In this document: piece by piece, positions 28,701-41,300 of the stretch
Layout: every line of letters begins with the position of its first letter
How positions within the stretch are numbered: the first letter of the stretch is position 1
Source: Stentor roeselii
Taxonomy: Eukaryota; Ciliophora; Heterotrichea; Heterotrichida; Stentoridae
Reading direction: 5' to 3'
Length of the DNA: 64,000 bases
NCBI GenBank assembly: GCA_006503475.1
Contig: RSEH01000145.1
Span: 57,207-121,206 of the forward strand
Notes under the pieces: model-generated
The model's database searches: none
The model's input: only the letters and a program-made list of their open reading frames with translations
What the model was told of the DNA's origin: nothing
Made by a program: the position numbers and the translations under genes

Positions 28701-29431
28701 CAAGAGGCATCGCTTATTTCAGAGTAATAAAAGCGACCCGTTATTACATCCGTCTTATTTCTCAAATGCTTTCAGATATCATTCCTTTCCTTTTCCTTTT
28801 CTTCTACTCAACACTTGCTTTTAGTTTTATGTTTTATCGTCTTGACTCAATGAAAGAAAAGTACGCGATGTACTTAGGGCATAGTTGGGAAATCAACATT
28901 GGTGCATATTCTCCAGATAATTACAGTAAATATCTTTACACCTCTTATACAGTCTATACTTTATTCAACCCGATTCTTATGCTCACTCTACTCGTTTCAA
29001 TACTCGGAGAATCTTATGAAACTGTCAGTGAAAGAGTCGTTGTTGCTGAAGCATGCGAACTTTGCAAAATGATTCTTGAGGCTGAATTGATTTTGTTTTG
29101 GAGAAGAAATGTTAAGCACCAGTATTATTTTCATGTTACTAGAAATCTTACTCATCTTGAAGTTGAAAAAGGAATTGGACAGATTTTTAAGAAGAAACTT
29201 GCCAGTTTTCAGAATCAGATTGAAGAGAAAATTCATTTGGTTGATGAAAATTGCTTGAATATTGGAAATAAAATTGATTGCTATCAAAATGGCTTGGAAC
29301 TTGTTAATCTAAGAATTGATGGCTTTGAGGAGAAAATGTTGAGCATTGAAAGGAAAATTGAGGAAGGTAATAAAGTTTTTGAAGAAAGGATTAGTGAGTT
29401 GAAGGAAATTTTAATGAGAAGTAGGGAGTGA
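25754..29431 (+). CDS. WD40-repeat / ion-transport channel fusion
   Basis: 1225 aa. Residues 1-640 carry two WD40 propeller-like arrays (ENGVTCIVTSGRNNFVTCGN with KVKIWE, VVSGGFDGVVKIF, LVSTGRDGKMIFWN). About 690-770 resemble degenerate ankyrin repeats. About 890-1090 form a six-helix channel-like region: YYIYLVLLSLYCV, FTLNILLILYEL, an S4-like WARGIAYFRVIKATRYYIRL, IIPFLFLFFYSTLAF and ILMLTLLVSILGES. The loop before the last helix is the likely pore, though no selectivity motif is recognised. Residues 1120-1225 are coiled coil. The helix pattern is TRP/polycystin-like. Inferred role: a gated cation channel in the plasma or ciliary membrane with a cytosolic propeller sensor. It is isolated between gene-free tracts. 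Confidence 0.8.
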   Translation: MNETDTALLISERFGLKQTLRLFIREKNDLVTSNIEDFSLDSSLSCQIETLSRYFSQFDEKRIYTEGQGTCLAVSSDKRCIFYGTSEGRVFGLAVQMRETIFDLDLKKRKIIKIALTSDNLSLIIALKSGQIIEYDIQKKLLKDENSGHENGVTCIVTSGRNNFVTCGNDGKVKIWEKVEECLKSRDLFQYSEQVLALDFDFNGKNVVSGGFDGVVKIFCVYEEIVLKEIKEDEAFPIYAIKLTENLSYLAFGDKVGNVHLYTFRSWGKIWSQKGHKGKILSIQATDNESCLVSTGRDGKMIFWNTEECDRTPLIVDGGSGTIYQLAKLPGSDVLYSISADKIIRNWCFPKFNHYKIIYPDIKISDFSNIMKEDTQEENFFMYNDEVVVKLNKSGYNTKQLRTSSLLNKVYAFDQTKNLLCIASCNKIIDLRKSIYSFDLFNTGDFSQSIQHTKKCHGVHSMIFSTNSKFLIIGECFRCSVVELSTFTGYLNIIVSKNPVILLSQSPSMKFLVLSGENTENVKMYNFFKKDLNHIYEDPGFLYAKKIVFTQDEEFFVFLPTQGQVTVWTTCKPLKVNSMENDGIQDIEFNKKSENLYILKRNTLEIFHFPSLVINFCIVLDEGCKSFAFSNDYSDLVFLMESKIEVWMNPGKFSNQRRAIATIGNNERIYEFCEYISKIISSQKLSHEASFDTWIIEPFHISPIHLYCHFNRLNLITSALEGSFSFPISYSGFSPLDICLENNALKGISLLYKFFENSSFTNPFISSLLKLSVNKLVFHSSIKAKDFLELIFLKSMDHCPPAYSERKLPKIIFSSHFFNMEKNKKKFFIHEGSTIEYLQTYFKLNLKTGSKESIEFFKSLHFTRNEETFNSKFVRTVLQFKWNRVKKVLIYQGVLYYIYLVLLSLYCVNDEFWMVLSAFTLNILLILYELMQFSASKLDYLIDPWNYIDISRSILMTYMFTRHFEDSELKNNIIATVIIVSWARGIAYFRVIKATRYYIRLISQMLSDIIPFLFLFFYSTLAFSFMFYRLDSMKEKYAMYLGHSWEINIGAYSPDNYSKYLYTSYTVYTLFNPILMLTLLVSILGESYETVSERVVVAEACELCKMILEAELILFWRRNVKHQYYFHVTRNLTHLEVEKGIGQIFKKKLASFQNQIEEKIHLVDENCLNIGNKIDCYQNGLELVNLRIDGFEEKMLSIERKIEEGNKVFEERISELKEILMRSRE

Positions 29432-30061
29432 GAGGTTAGAATGAAAAGTAGTTAAGTTTTTGAACTAATGTAATAGGAAAATAGATTAAATTTATTTGTC
29501 AACTTATGGAATAAAAAAAATAAAGTTTTATATCAAAGCACCTAAAGAGTTAGCTATATTTACCATAGCTATAATTTAATTGAATTAATATTGCGATTTT
29601 AATAGTGATTATAACCATAATAAACTGCAAATATAAATTACAGTCTCTTCTCTGGACAGTTTAAAATATTTTTTTATTTCTTATAAATACATCAATCATA
29701 TATAAATTTAAATTTTATTATTCTTTCGATTTACTACTTATGACATTCCTTGATATATCTCTAAATATTTTATTAACAAATTTTTATGATTTTTGTTACA
29801 AAGTTCACTCTACAACAAATGAGTTAAAAATCTTAAAAATTTACTTTTTATTTTTTAACATCCAATAATTTGTAGATTAATAATCATAATCTATTATTTT
29901 AAGAATATCCAAAGTAATCTTTCATTCAACAAAAACTTACTTATTCTTAAAACAAATAAGTGTCAAAAGTATTTACTTGTTACATATTGTAGGGAAATTT
30001 CACATAAAAGAAAGTCTCTGATCAACTAAGTAATTTCAAACCTTATTCATAAGATTCTATT
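29432..30061. other. AT-rich spacer, nothing recognised
   Basis: 630 bp between the WD40-channel stop and the WD40 pseudogene. Very AT-rich; no ORF, repeat or RNA gene seen. Confidence 0.5.
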
Positions 30062-30064
30062 AAT

Positions 30065-31200
30065 CTAATGTAAATATCTAATTATTTCCCCCTTCAGCTC
30101 CTTGTTTTTATCCAGCCATTCTTTAGACTCCCCAATATTTCTAAAATTAAATTCCTGTTTAAGCATCTCAATATTCCAAATACGAATTCCATCAAAATAA
30201 TCCGCAGAGACAATAAATTTATCATCTTTTGTGATCATTATTTTCCTTATAATTTGATTATGTCCAGATAACATTCCATGCAATGATAATTTTTTCAAGT
30301 TCCAAATGAAAACCTGTTTATCAGATCCTCCACATACAGCAAAATCCTTTTTTTTAGAGAACTTAACCGAAAGAATATCTCTGAAATTACCTTCAAACAC
30401 AAAAACTTGTGAAAAATTCTCAAGGTCCCAATATCGAACTTTACCAAATCGATCTCCTGACAACGCATTTAAACCATCACTTGAAATATCGACACAGAAA
30501 ACTCAATCCTTATGCCCATTCAGAATTGCTTTTATTGATTTTGAATTCAAATCCCATACAATCATGTTGTTCACGTTTCCACTTGAAACGCTGATCAGAA
30601 ACTGATTATTTGAAAAAAGACAGACTTGATTGACTTTGCTGGAATGACCTTGAAGAACTATCTCTTCGTTTATTCGGGTGAGGTCACAAACGATTACATT
30701 ATTCAAACTTCCATAGGTGATTTTATTTTCTTTTATAAATTCAGAACCTACCCTAAATGGCTTTAAGCTTAAAAAGTGTTCGAATTGATTTGAAGATATT
30801 TTTGTGATACCTATTCTTGCGTCGCGAGAAACTGAAAATATTTTATCATTCACTTATTTTATGCCGAAAATAATATCATCATGAAAAGTAAATTTTGATG
30901 AGTTTTGTTTTGATTTGATACTCCATAAAATTAATGATCCTGAAATAACTTCCTGGTCATTTGGGGTGACTGATACTGACCAGATTTCAGTTGAGTGTTC
31001 TGAATGAGATGAATAAAGTGATATTGATTTGGTTTACCAGATTTTCACTGAACAGTCATCTGACCCTGTGATTTATAATTCATTGTTTTTTGTTGTTGCT
31101 ATTGAATTAATTTTTTTATTGTGAGCTTCGATTGATTTAATAGTTCTATGTGTTATTAAATGTTAATAAATCAATTCTATTACCAAATGAGATGGATTTT
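30065..31200 (-). pseudogene. WD40-repeat pseudogene with in-frame stops
   Basis: One continuous minus-strand frame encodes WD40 blades (ITGSDDCSVKIW, VNQVCLFSNNQFLISVSSG, ALSGDRFGKVRYWDLE, FAVCGGSDKQVFIWNL, FIVSADYFDGIRIWN) but has stops at 31073-31075 (TAA), 31034-31036 (TAA), 30854-30856 (TAA) and 30503-30505 (TGA). A further TAA lies near 31163-31165 at the unclear 5' edge. The TGA replaces the Trp expected after GHKD. No frameshift is needed over about 340 codons, and no micro-intron removes the stops. Recent inactivation by point mutation is the simplest reading. Confidence 0.75.
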
Positions 31201-32307
31201 ATAAAGATTTAATGAAAATTTTTCAAATTTAAATAATCAGCAAAGGTCTTTGTTAAGAAAATATGTGTATAAATGAATAATTTTCGTTATCTAAAACATT
31301 AGTCTACTTGGTACCTTTTTTTCATCCTGTGAATCTTGTCAAATTTTTAAATTTGGTTTTTAATATAAACTCATTATTATTCCAATATCTTTATTGCTCA
31401 ATATTTGGGCAACTGCAATATTAACAATTTTTAAGTATTCCTTTTCTATATTTTTTGATAATTGTCGCAAATTTTATTTTCAACTGTAGAAATTTTTCTA
31501 TATATTAGAATCAACCATAATTTTTTATCACTGTTTCGATTAATGACTGGCATATCATCAACCCATACTGAATCTAAGGCAAGTAAGATTTAACTAATAA
31601 CTTAGTTAATCATATTTCAAAGATTCCAAAATAGTTTAGAGTATTTTATTCTTTAAGACATAGCTTGGCCTAATCTACAATTACTTGAAAAACGGAAATT
31701 AATTGGTATCTAACAAAAAGAAAAATAAGAAAAAATTATGCTGATGATTATTAGGAGTATTAGCAAATGAATCAATAAAATATGACCAGTAGCTAAATTT
31801 TTAATAATTGGCTGAGGTTAAATTTGAGATGGGCCTATATATAAGGCAACTGAGCATTCAAGTATTATAAGATTTGCTAGCTGCAAGTTAGTGATAGAAA
31901 AGACTGGACCTTAGGGACCAGAGATATAGATATGAGTATAGAAAGCTGTTTTTCTCAGATATTCACTTCAATAATGAACATATCATTGTTTAACTAATTC
32001 TTTGAATAATGGAGAAATTTAAAAACGATAGATGCTGTCATATCCTCAGTATTATAATTAATCAACTTAGAGAATTTATTAATTTCGATGAGTTTGAACC
32101 TTGGAGCATTCAATCAGTAGCATTTTTCAATAAAATAATTGAAAAAATATTTAAAAAAATCCAATTAATAGATATTGATATTATCTTTATCCTAATCAAT
32201 TATCTTTTACAATCATAATACTTATCAATGAAATAAATGGATATCTTCAGTGATAATCACAATTTAAATTACTGCCTTAAGGAGAATTAATCTTTAATGC
32301 AAATTAT
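31201..32307. other. AT-rich gene-free tract
   Basis: Separates the WD40 pseudogene from the 3' end of the RNF213-like gene. It contains one short ORF (32009-32218), listed separately; otherwise nothing recognised. Confidence 0.5.
32009..32218 (+). CDS. Short ORF, doubtful; possible cyclin-fold fragment
   Basis: 69 codons from an ATG. A helical sequence with WSIQSVAFFNKIIEKIFKKI and an IFILINYLLQ end vaguely recalls the start of a Pho80-type cyclin box. Further in-frame residues after the stop are interrupted by more stops. It may be a relic or chance ORF. Confidence 0.25.
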   Translation: MEKFKNDRCCHILSIIINQLREFINFDEFEPWSIQSVAFFNKIIEKIFKKIQLIDIDIIFILINYLLQS

Positions 32308-35300
32308 TTAATACTTACTACTTAATCTTTTATAAAAAGCGTAAATGTTTTCAATAGGCATTTCAGCCGATAAACAATCATCTAACATTTTTTCAACTTG
32401 TTCGATTTTTTTTTCAGAATATTCCCAGATTGATTTATTTTCAAAATATCCAAGAATCGGTTCTGAAATATCTATCTCCGAATTTAAATTTCTAAGCATA
32501 ACTCTCTTCAAGGCTAATTTGATTTCCCCTATACTAGGATGAATATTTTCATTATAATTTTTGAAAAATTTCTGAATATATTCTTCTTTAATGCTTTCTT
32601 TTTTACATCCTTCTATAATCCATGCATTAAGATCACCAGAGAAACTCTCTTCAATAATCTCTAAAAAAGTTACAATTGTTCTAACTTCTAGTGATTTGAT
32701 AATCTGATTGTTTTTAATAAAATTCGGAAGAGTTTCTCTGATACCTGAATCTCCAACAATAATTTTTTCTAGTGAAAAGCTTTTGAAGGTGTCACAGTCC
32801 ATTTGTTTCAAATAAACCATCACTTGAAAGACCACCTTTAAAATTTCATTCTTATCTTTTATCTTCTTCAGTGAATCTATCAACTGTTTTTTTGAATTTT
32901 CATCTAATTTCTCTGAATAACCTTTAATCCTCAGTTCCTGGACCAAGTCTTTGTGTTTGCTTGATGAATTGAAAATTTCGTTTAAATATTGAATGGTGTC
33001 GAGGTCTCCAGTTTCAAGGAGTTTATCAATACTAAAGAGTTTAAGTAAAGAGTTTTCTAGAGTTTCGAAGTCATAAAATGTTTCAAAATAAAGGGAAGAT
33101 GGGTCGTTTATGCTGAAATTTTGGTATATTGAACGAATTGTGTGCTTTGAATAATTGATCTTGCTGTTATAAATTCCTTGAATTTTATATCTTTTCATAT
33201 CCAAGGATTCTGAGTTCTTTTCTTTCTTTATTTTTCTTATTAATAATGCGAATTCATTGTGAACTTCACGCATGTATTTGAGCAGATTAGATAAATGAAT
33301 TCCTTGATCGTTTTTATTTTCATCTACCAAGAAATAATTAAGAGTGAAGTTTTGGTCAAGGCTTCTCAGTATTGTTATATCAGGTTTCTTTCCAACAAGT
33401 GTCATTTTTTCCATGTTACTTGTGATGAATTTTAATGAAGTCTCGAATTTCTGGAATAAAGTTTCAGTATCAGAATGATTGCTGAAAAATTCTTTAATTT
33501 TCTTTTCTTTTGCCCCTAATCTAGTGAGTTTGAATGAAAAAATCCTTAGTAAATGATTCGAAAATATTATTATTGAAGAAAGTTTGTTTAGAGCACTGAT
33601 TTCAGCTTCATAGTCTAAGAAAACTTTAACACAAGGATAAAGTCCCTTGTCAAATTGGTTAATAAAATCACTTTGTTGTAAGGTCCTTCTGTAAAAATTT
33701 GGAGTGAATAAACTTTTTGTATTGACAAGACAAGTACTAAAATAGTATTTTAAGAGTTTCTCGTATGATAATCTTTCTCTATTATTAAAAGCTTCGATTA
33801 CACAGAATGAGTAATTTTCTATTTTTGGATGCAACAAGCTGATTTGATAATTTTCATCATTCATTAGCATTAATGCTTCTTGGATAGTTTGATTGTTTAT
33901 AACAATTTTTATCAACTCATTCAAGAGAAACATAAAAATTATTGGAATACTTATACAAGGGTTTCTTGTTTTCAATTCAGTAATTTTTATTTTCATTTCC
34001 TCTAATAATTCATTCTGCAAAGTTTGATTTACACCGATTGTGATTAATCTTGATACCAAAAATATATGATTTTTAAAATAAGAGCATATTGAAGTGTATT
34101 TAAACTTTTCTAAAATTATAGGTTTTAGATTCATAAGCTGAGAACTATAAACGAACATGATTGAATAAAGAATAAAATAAAAATCAACTGCATCAAAATT
34201 ATACTTGATTACTTGTAATAAATCATACAAATTTTGGATAGAAATAGAAATATTCCTTAAGTTTAAGAAAATTTTGAAATTTTCTTCAATATATACATCA
34301 GATGTGGTTCGATTATTAATAATAGCTTCCAATTCCAATATTCTGTTGATTATTGAATTAATTCCTTCATTTCTGTTATATTCAAAAATAACCAAAGGCT
34401 TAAAGTAAATTATTTCAGTGATTTGGTTTATCTGATGATGCATCTTATTTAATTCATCCTTATTCTTTAATTGATTTTGAAGAATGCTAGGCTGATTATT
34501 CAGTCTTCTAAATAAAAACGAATAAATAAGGTCCTTCCATGATTTTAAATTAAAAAGCTCTTCAACTGCATTTAAATATTCAGAATTTTCCCCACTATTT
34601 GATAAATTTTCTGAAATATACAAAAAGATTTCTAAAGTTTCTTTTAGTTTCAATAATTTTATAATTTCAAAAATTTCAGGTATTGACTCATCATTTGCTT
34701 CAAGTAACTTTTTACAACTTTTCACATTTTGTATAAAAAATGTAGAGGAATCTATCAAAAGTCTTTTTGAGTTACTTATTTTCTGTAAATTAAAAAAACT
34801 AATCTGATTAAGTTGATTCATAAACATAAATTTAAAGTTGATTGAACTTTTTATAGCTTTTTCTAGATTTTTCATGAAAGTGTTTTTTTCTTGAATCAAA
34901 TATGTTAGTTGGGTAAAAATTTGATTTTCATCGTTAAATACATTTAATTTTACATTTATTTGGGTATATTCTAAAACCCAATTCAAAATATCTACAGAAT
35001 AAATAATTTTACCTGTTTGAGGGAGTGAGTAGAGTATTGGTGCATTTTCGATAATTTCTGGTTTTAGTTTAAGTGTGAGGAAATAAGTTAAAAAAATGAA
35101 TTTATGGTGATTGTTGAACCTTTTTAAATCGCCAAATAATATATTGTTAATTTCAGTTAGAGTTGAAATGTTAGCTAAAATATTATAAGCTTTTAAAGTA
35201 CTGATTATGTTTAAAAAGTGATTTTTGATAGTATTAATGGAAAGAAGCTCATAGATATAATTCAAATTTTTTAGATGAATTTCATTTATTCTTTCATTTT

Positions 35301-38300
35301 TTGAAATTCTTTCGAGTAGTTCAAAAAGACTCATAGCAATCGAACGATCTTTTTTGAATAAAAAATTTATATCTAAAATACACTGAGAAACAATTATTGA
35401 AATTATCAGCTCTATCAAAGCTTCCCAAGTATTATTTTCTTGGTACTTTTTGAACAACTCATCTGTTTCAAAGTACATAAATTTTGTTTTCGCATCAAAA
35501 ATATTAAATTTTCCAATATTTTCCAGACTAAGACCAAAAATCTCAGCAACTCTAAGAATACACAAAATTGTCTCTTTTTTCGAGTTAATAACACTAATAA
35601 TTTTGACTATATCCTTTATGCTCATCAAATGGGCAATTATGATTTCAATCAATGAATTTTTCTCATACTTAAAATTTACTTCTTCACATATAACCTCGAA
35701 ATAATCTGAAATTAAATCTTTAATTAAATCCTTTTTTTCGATTTCTGAAAAAATGTTGAAAAATTCAGATAAATTTTGTCTAAAAGAGTTAATTGAATGA
35801 TCTTCTTCAGTGCTTAATAAAGTTAAGCTTTTGAAATGAAGTCTTTTTATGAATGGAAAATGGAGATGGTCAAGGACTGTTACATTGTTTTGATATAATT
35901 GGAAACTGAATGAGTTTTCATTACTTTCTTCTATTATTTTATCAATGACTGGGTCAATAATTCTAGAAAAATCATCTGAAAAGAGTTTGCAAATCGATGT
36001 AAAACTGCAGTAGTACTCTAAGTTTAAAACTAAAATTGACACACAATTAAGTAACTCATTCATTTTAATCAGTTCAAGTGCATGAAAAGTATTTTTCGCT
36101 TCCATTTTAATCGAATTATTTTGAAACAAAAGATTTTCAATTAAATTTCCCTTTTCCTTTTTACTTAATCTTTTCTCTAATATCAAAAAGACTTTCTTAC
36201 AAAAATAAGAACAAAGCTGATCATTTGACCCAAATTGTTCAATGATGAATTTTCGATGTTTTTCAAAATTGAATTTAAATGTCGATTTATTGAATTTGAT
36301 GCAGAAAAAGGATTGCTTTATCAAAGAAATTATTTCATTTCTCAGTTTTTTTTCGTAATCAGGTTCATTCAAGATAAGTTCTTGCGAATATTTCACTGAA
36401 AGATCGATATAACTAGATCTTCTTCTATTTAAAGAATCATACATCTTTGAAACCCAAGAAGGTTCATATATAAGCTTATGTCTTTCACTGTCATTCCTCG
36501 AAAGTCTCACAAGAATAACGACTACCTTACCTTCCTTTATGTATTCATTTATAAAACAATCAAGAATACTGATAACTTGGAATAAAAAACCATGATTGTT
36601 GTTAAAGTCAATTTCAAGAACAAAGATTTTTTTGTGTTCTTTAAAAAAAAGATTAATTTCAGTTTTTAGTACTTGTTCTCGAGAAAAATCTACAATTTTT
36701 CTTGAAATTCCAATTTTGTCAAAGTACTCATTTCGTAGTTCTTCAGGATCATAGGTGAGAGCTAAAAGTTTTGAACATTTTTCTGAAGATTCTTTCAAAA
36801 TTATTTCTAGGTCTTCAAAAAATGTAGTTTGGTGAAATTGTTGTATTTTTTCAATTAATCTCTTGGTTTTATTACTATCATCATTTAACATGTAGTTAAT
36901 ATCTGCTGATGAGTTTTTTAAAATTATATCGATGCAGCGGCACTCTCCTAAGATGGAACAATTTGGATTCAAAGACATGAATTTCAAGTTTAATGGATCG
37001 CATATTGGAAAGACTATTTCTTGAGTGATGTTTATTCCTTCTTGTCTGCTACTGTAAAGTGTCTTGATAAGAGACTCATGATCTTCTGCATGATCTTTTT
37101 GGAATTGGGTCATTATTTCGTTTAGATTAAGCTGATATTTTTCGAATCGGTTTAAAAATGGTGGATCTAATGATAGCAAATGCTTTTCAGTATCATCTTC
37201 AACAATAATAATTTTTAGATTATCATTTACATGAGAGCCATGGTTGCAATTAGCACCAATAGTTATCTTGCAGTATTTCTTATCTCCTTTAACAATAAAA
37301 TTTTGATTAAGCAAGTCATAAAGTGATGGGTAAACTCTTTCTAATCCAGTTAAAATCAAAGTTGTATCTTTCGATATATACGTCGAAATTTCAGATATTT
37401 TTTTTGATAGATGTTGGTCTGATTGTTTATCCAACTCAAACTGACTTCCAACTAATATTGTTAAAGTGCTTGTTGACCTTTGGACATGATTTTTCAACAG
37501 AAAAAGTGCAACATCAGAATTAGAAATCGCCATAATAAATCTGGAGTCTCTATCAGCTAAACTCCATCCAATCAACTCAAGAGTTTTCGGAATTTCATCT
37601 TCATTCAAGGAAAACTCCTGAAAAATATTTTTGAAATAATCATCAACCAGTTTTTTATAAATTCCTAAAGTTCCTCCAAAATTATGAAAAAAAGCTTTAA
37701 GAATAATTTTCTGATAATTTTTCCTTTTATTATTTTTGAAAGCTTTGCACATGTACTTGATAGTCCCATAAAAATCCCTCAATCCGTAAAAATTTCTAAA
37801 GTTTTTATTGTTTTTGAAAGATTCTAGAATTAAATAATAAATCTTTGCTGACCTTCTAACAATATCTACTTCATTAGGTTGATTAAAAATTTTAAATGAA
37901 TTGTAGACATTTTCTGCGATATCTTGAAGTTCATCACATTCAGGAACTATTCTATTAAGATAAAGTGTTCTGTTCATTTTGGAAGCATCCATTTTCCAAT
38001 TAGAGATCGCGATGAACCCAAAGTTTTTATTTTCATGTTCAAGGTACTTGTGAATGACTTTCAACGGATTATGAACTGAAAGTTCTGCGAGGCCGACTTC
38101 ATCAAATAAAATGACAGGAATTTTATTCAAGTTTTCTTTTTTATAACGAAAGTTGCAGTCTTCAGCTTTTTTGAAAATATTTTCAATTTCTTTTGAAGTT
38201 GAAGAATGACTTCCTTGATAGTAAATTTGAAACAATTCAGGAAGTTCTTGAAAAAATTTTGATTTTGAGTCTTTTCCCTTCATTGAACTGAACACGTACC

Positions 38301-41300
38301 CTGCAGCAAGAGACTTGCTTGAACCCGGCTTTCCACAGATGAAAACTGGGATTTTATTGCAGATGCAAGGAATTATTGAGTAAATATTTTCTTTAATTGC
38401 TGAGTTTTTTGCGATACCTTCTTGTTCTTCCATTTGATCCATGAGGAAACTTTGAGCATTTTTCATTATATTGAGTAAAAAGTTTGAATCAGTTTCAATG
38501 ATTTTCGCTGATTTTTCTAGGAATGTTTTCCTGAGGTCAGTAGAAGAAATTCTTAAATAATAACAGTGAATGAAGGCTAATATACAACTTTTGAAGATAT
38601 TTGAATCAAGGATGTCAGAAGACGTGTTGGAGGCTTCTGTGAAGAAGAAATTTCGGTAGTTATAAAACCAAAGTGATAAGTCGGTAAAACGAGAAACATC
38701 TCGAAGACTCACAGAAGACCCGCCTTCATTTTCCAAATGAAACTCATGAGCTGAAAATATCATTTGGGTTGATTTTCCTTTGATACAATTCAAGAAACTT
38801 GTTTTTTCTGTGACTGAAGTAAAGATTTTTTCGGTGATGCTTGAAATGTAAAGCATTAGATGGTCTTTTTCAATACTTCCGAAATCCCAAATGTGTTCTA
38901 AAATTTTTAATGGTAACTTTTTTACATTGTGGACCAGGTTTTTTATGTTTTGTTTTACTGAATGGTTTGATTTGGGAATAGCGAAATCATCTTCTTTTTC
39001 TTTTTTTAGTTTGCAAGGGTTACAAGCCCCGACCCAAATAATATTTGAAGGTAAATCTTCGTTTTTGAATCTTTTTTCAATTAAAATTTGAGAAAAGTAA
39101 GAAACACATTCAGAAGTGTTGAATTCATCAAAAAACACCCAAAGACGAGAAATTTCACCATTTTTAGAATTTTTTAATATTTCAGATTCGGTTTTTATTT
39201 CTTTTATGTATTTGTCAACCATTTTCAAATCAGTACCTGCGTTGATAGAATAATTAAGGAACTTCTGTTGAAGTATATTGATGACAAAGTATTTAATTAA
39301 AGCAGTTTTTCCACAGCCGCTTTCTCCCATAATAATGATTGGCAAGCCGGCTTTGCTACGAATATAAATCAAGACCATTTTAATGAGATTGTCTAAAGTC
39401 AATACATAATTTTTAAATTCATCGAAATTTTTTGTAGATGATAAGATACTCATTGGTTTATCAGCGATTTCAATCAAATTCGAAATAAGTGAATCATGAT
39501 TTTTTTCAATAGTTTTATATTTAAATTGTTTATTGGTTATTTCAACCTTTAACTTAGAATAGTCAAAACCTCTGAGATTTTTAAAAAAACGAGAAAAATG
39601 ACTTAATTTTTGACTTTCGATTGTATCTTGAACATAGGCACTTTGGATGGTGCTGATCACTTTCAGGTCTTCAGGGTACTTCTTATCATCATCTGTCAGT
39701 ACAAATAAGCTTCCACTGGAATTAAAGTAAATAAAAAGAATATAAACTTCTTTCCATTTTTTACAGATTTCTGGGTCTTCATCTTCGTTTTCATTGTCAG
39801 GGTTTTCTAGTCTCGAGCAGAAGTTTTTGATTGTTTTGAAGATTTCTGTTACAATAAGAGTTTTTTGATTTTTTAAGTAAATGCTTAGGTCTGTTTGTTT
39901 ACTTTTTTCCAGTTCTTCAATTAAAGCGGAGCAAGTATCAGTATTATAAATGCTATTTCTAAAATTAGAAAAAATGAAATCGAGTATACTGAAATATTGA
40001 TTAATTTGATAAAAGTTATTCAGAATTTCTTGCTCTTGAGAAATAATGTCATTTAAAATTGTTGATGCAAGGATATGCTTTTCTATTGGAATGTCTAAAG
40101 TCTTGTCATCTAATTTCTGTTTAAGTAAAAGGTACTTGATTCGAGAGACATTTTCCATTTTTGAATCTATTTGAAGTTTCGACTCAAGATCTTTGAAGTC
40201 AACTTCAACAGTATTAATAAATTTTAGTAAAGGAAAAAACCCTGAAATCTTTTCGAAATTTTTTACATCTTCGATTTCGATGCAAATTTTAGAATTTAAG
40301 TGAATAAAAAATGCAGTTTCTTTGATAAAAACACAGCGGAAAACAATGAAATAATAAAGAAAGTCATAAACATATTTATTGTTTTCAGTGACAGCAAGAA
40401 CAATGTGATAAAGACAAGGTTTACAAAATGATTCGATATCAAGCATTAGTTTCAATACTTTTTCATTGAAATTTCCAGAGATTCTCAATTCAAAATAAAA
40501 TAATTCTCCAACTTGAGTATTTTTTATTAAAGAACTTTTTCCAGTTCCAGGTCTTGTTGAATAAAAGGAACTAATTTCGCTTAATCCAGGGACTATTTTT
40601 CTCATCTTTGCTGAATCAATTGTTTCAGTGTTTTGATATTCTTTTAAACTTTTTGAGCAATTTCTTAAATAGTCGGATAAAGGATTTGACGAAACTGAAG
40701 TTATTATGTATAAAGATATGGGCTTCATTAATTGCTCTTCATACAATTTAGAAAGGAAGTCTATCAGTTTTTTTTGAATTGAGAATTCCAAGTTTTCAGG
40801 CTCTAGCAAGGCAAATAATTGACTGATAGGAGAATGAAAACATCTGAACATGAAGGTCTTTAAATCAATCCATTCAGTAGAACTTCTACATTGAAAAAAT
40901 TGATTACAAAAGGGAAGAGTTATACTAAACTTCAAAAAAATTGAAATCAATGCCATTTTCGTGTCATCTGTTTTACATTCAAAAATCCCTGAGTTATTTG
41001 ATTCATTAGTAATAATTTCTTGGTTTTTACTTACAATAATCAGAAATTTCTGGATGAAATCAAGTTTTATCATAAATTGATTAAAAATCAAGCTGCTCAA
41101 CTCATTGAAGTTTAAATTTATATCACATGAGTTTAATATTGTTTGATTTTTTTTATTTTTTTGATTAAAACTCTTGAAATTTAAACGAAGATTATACAAT
41201 TCATTCCACATTGATTTATTTTTCGTTGATGAAGGGTTGATGAAAGTAGTTAAAGATATCAAATTCAAGTGAGCATTACTTTTATTATTCTCATCAACCA

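Noticed and set aside
30065-31200. Reassigned stop codons in the WD40 locus
   Set aside because: All three stops terminate intact genes elsewhere in the window, so a non-standard code is unlikely; treated as pseudogene.
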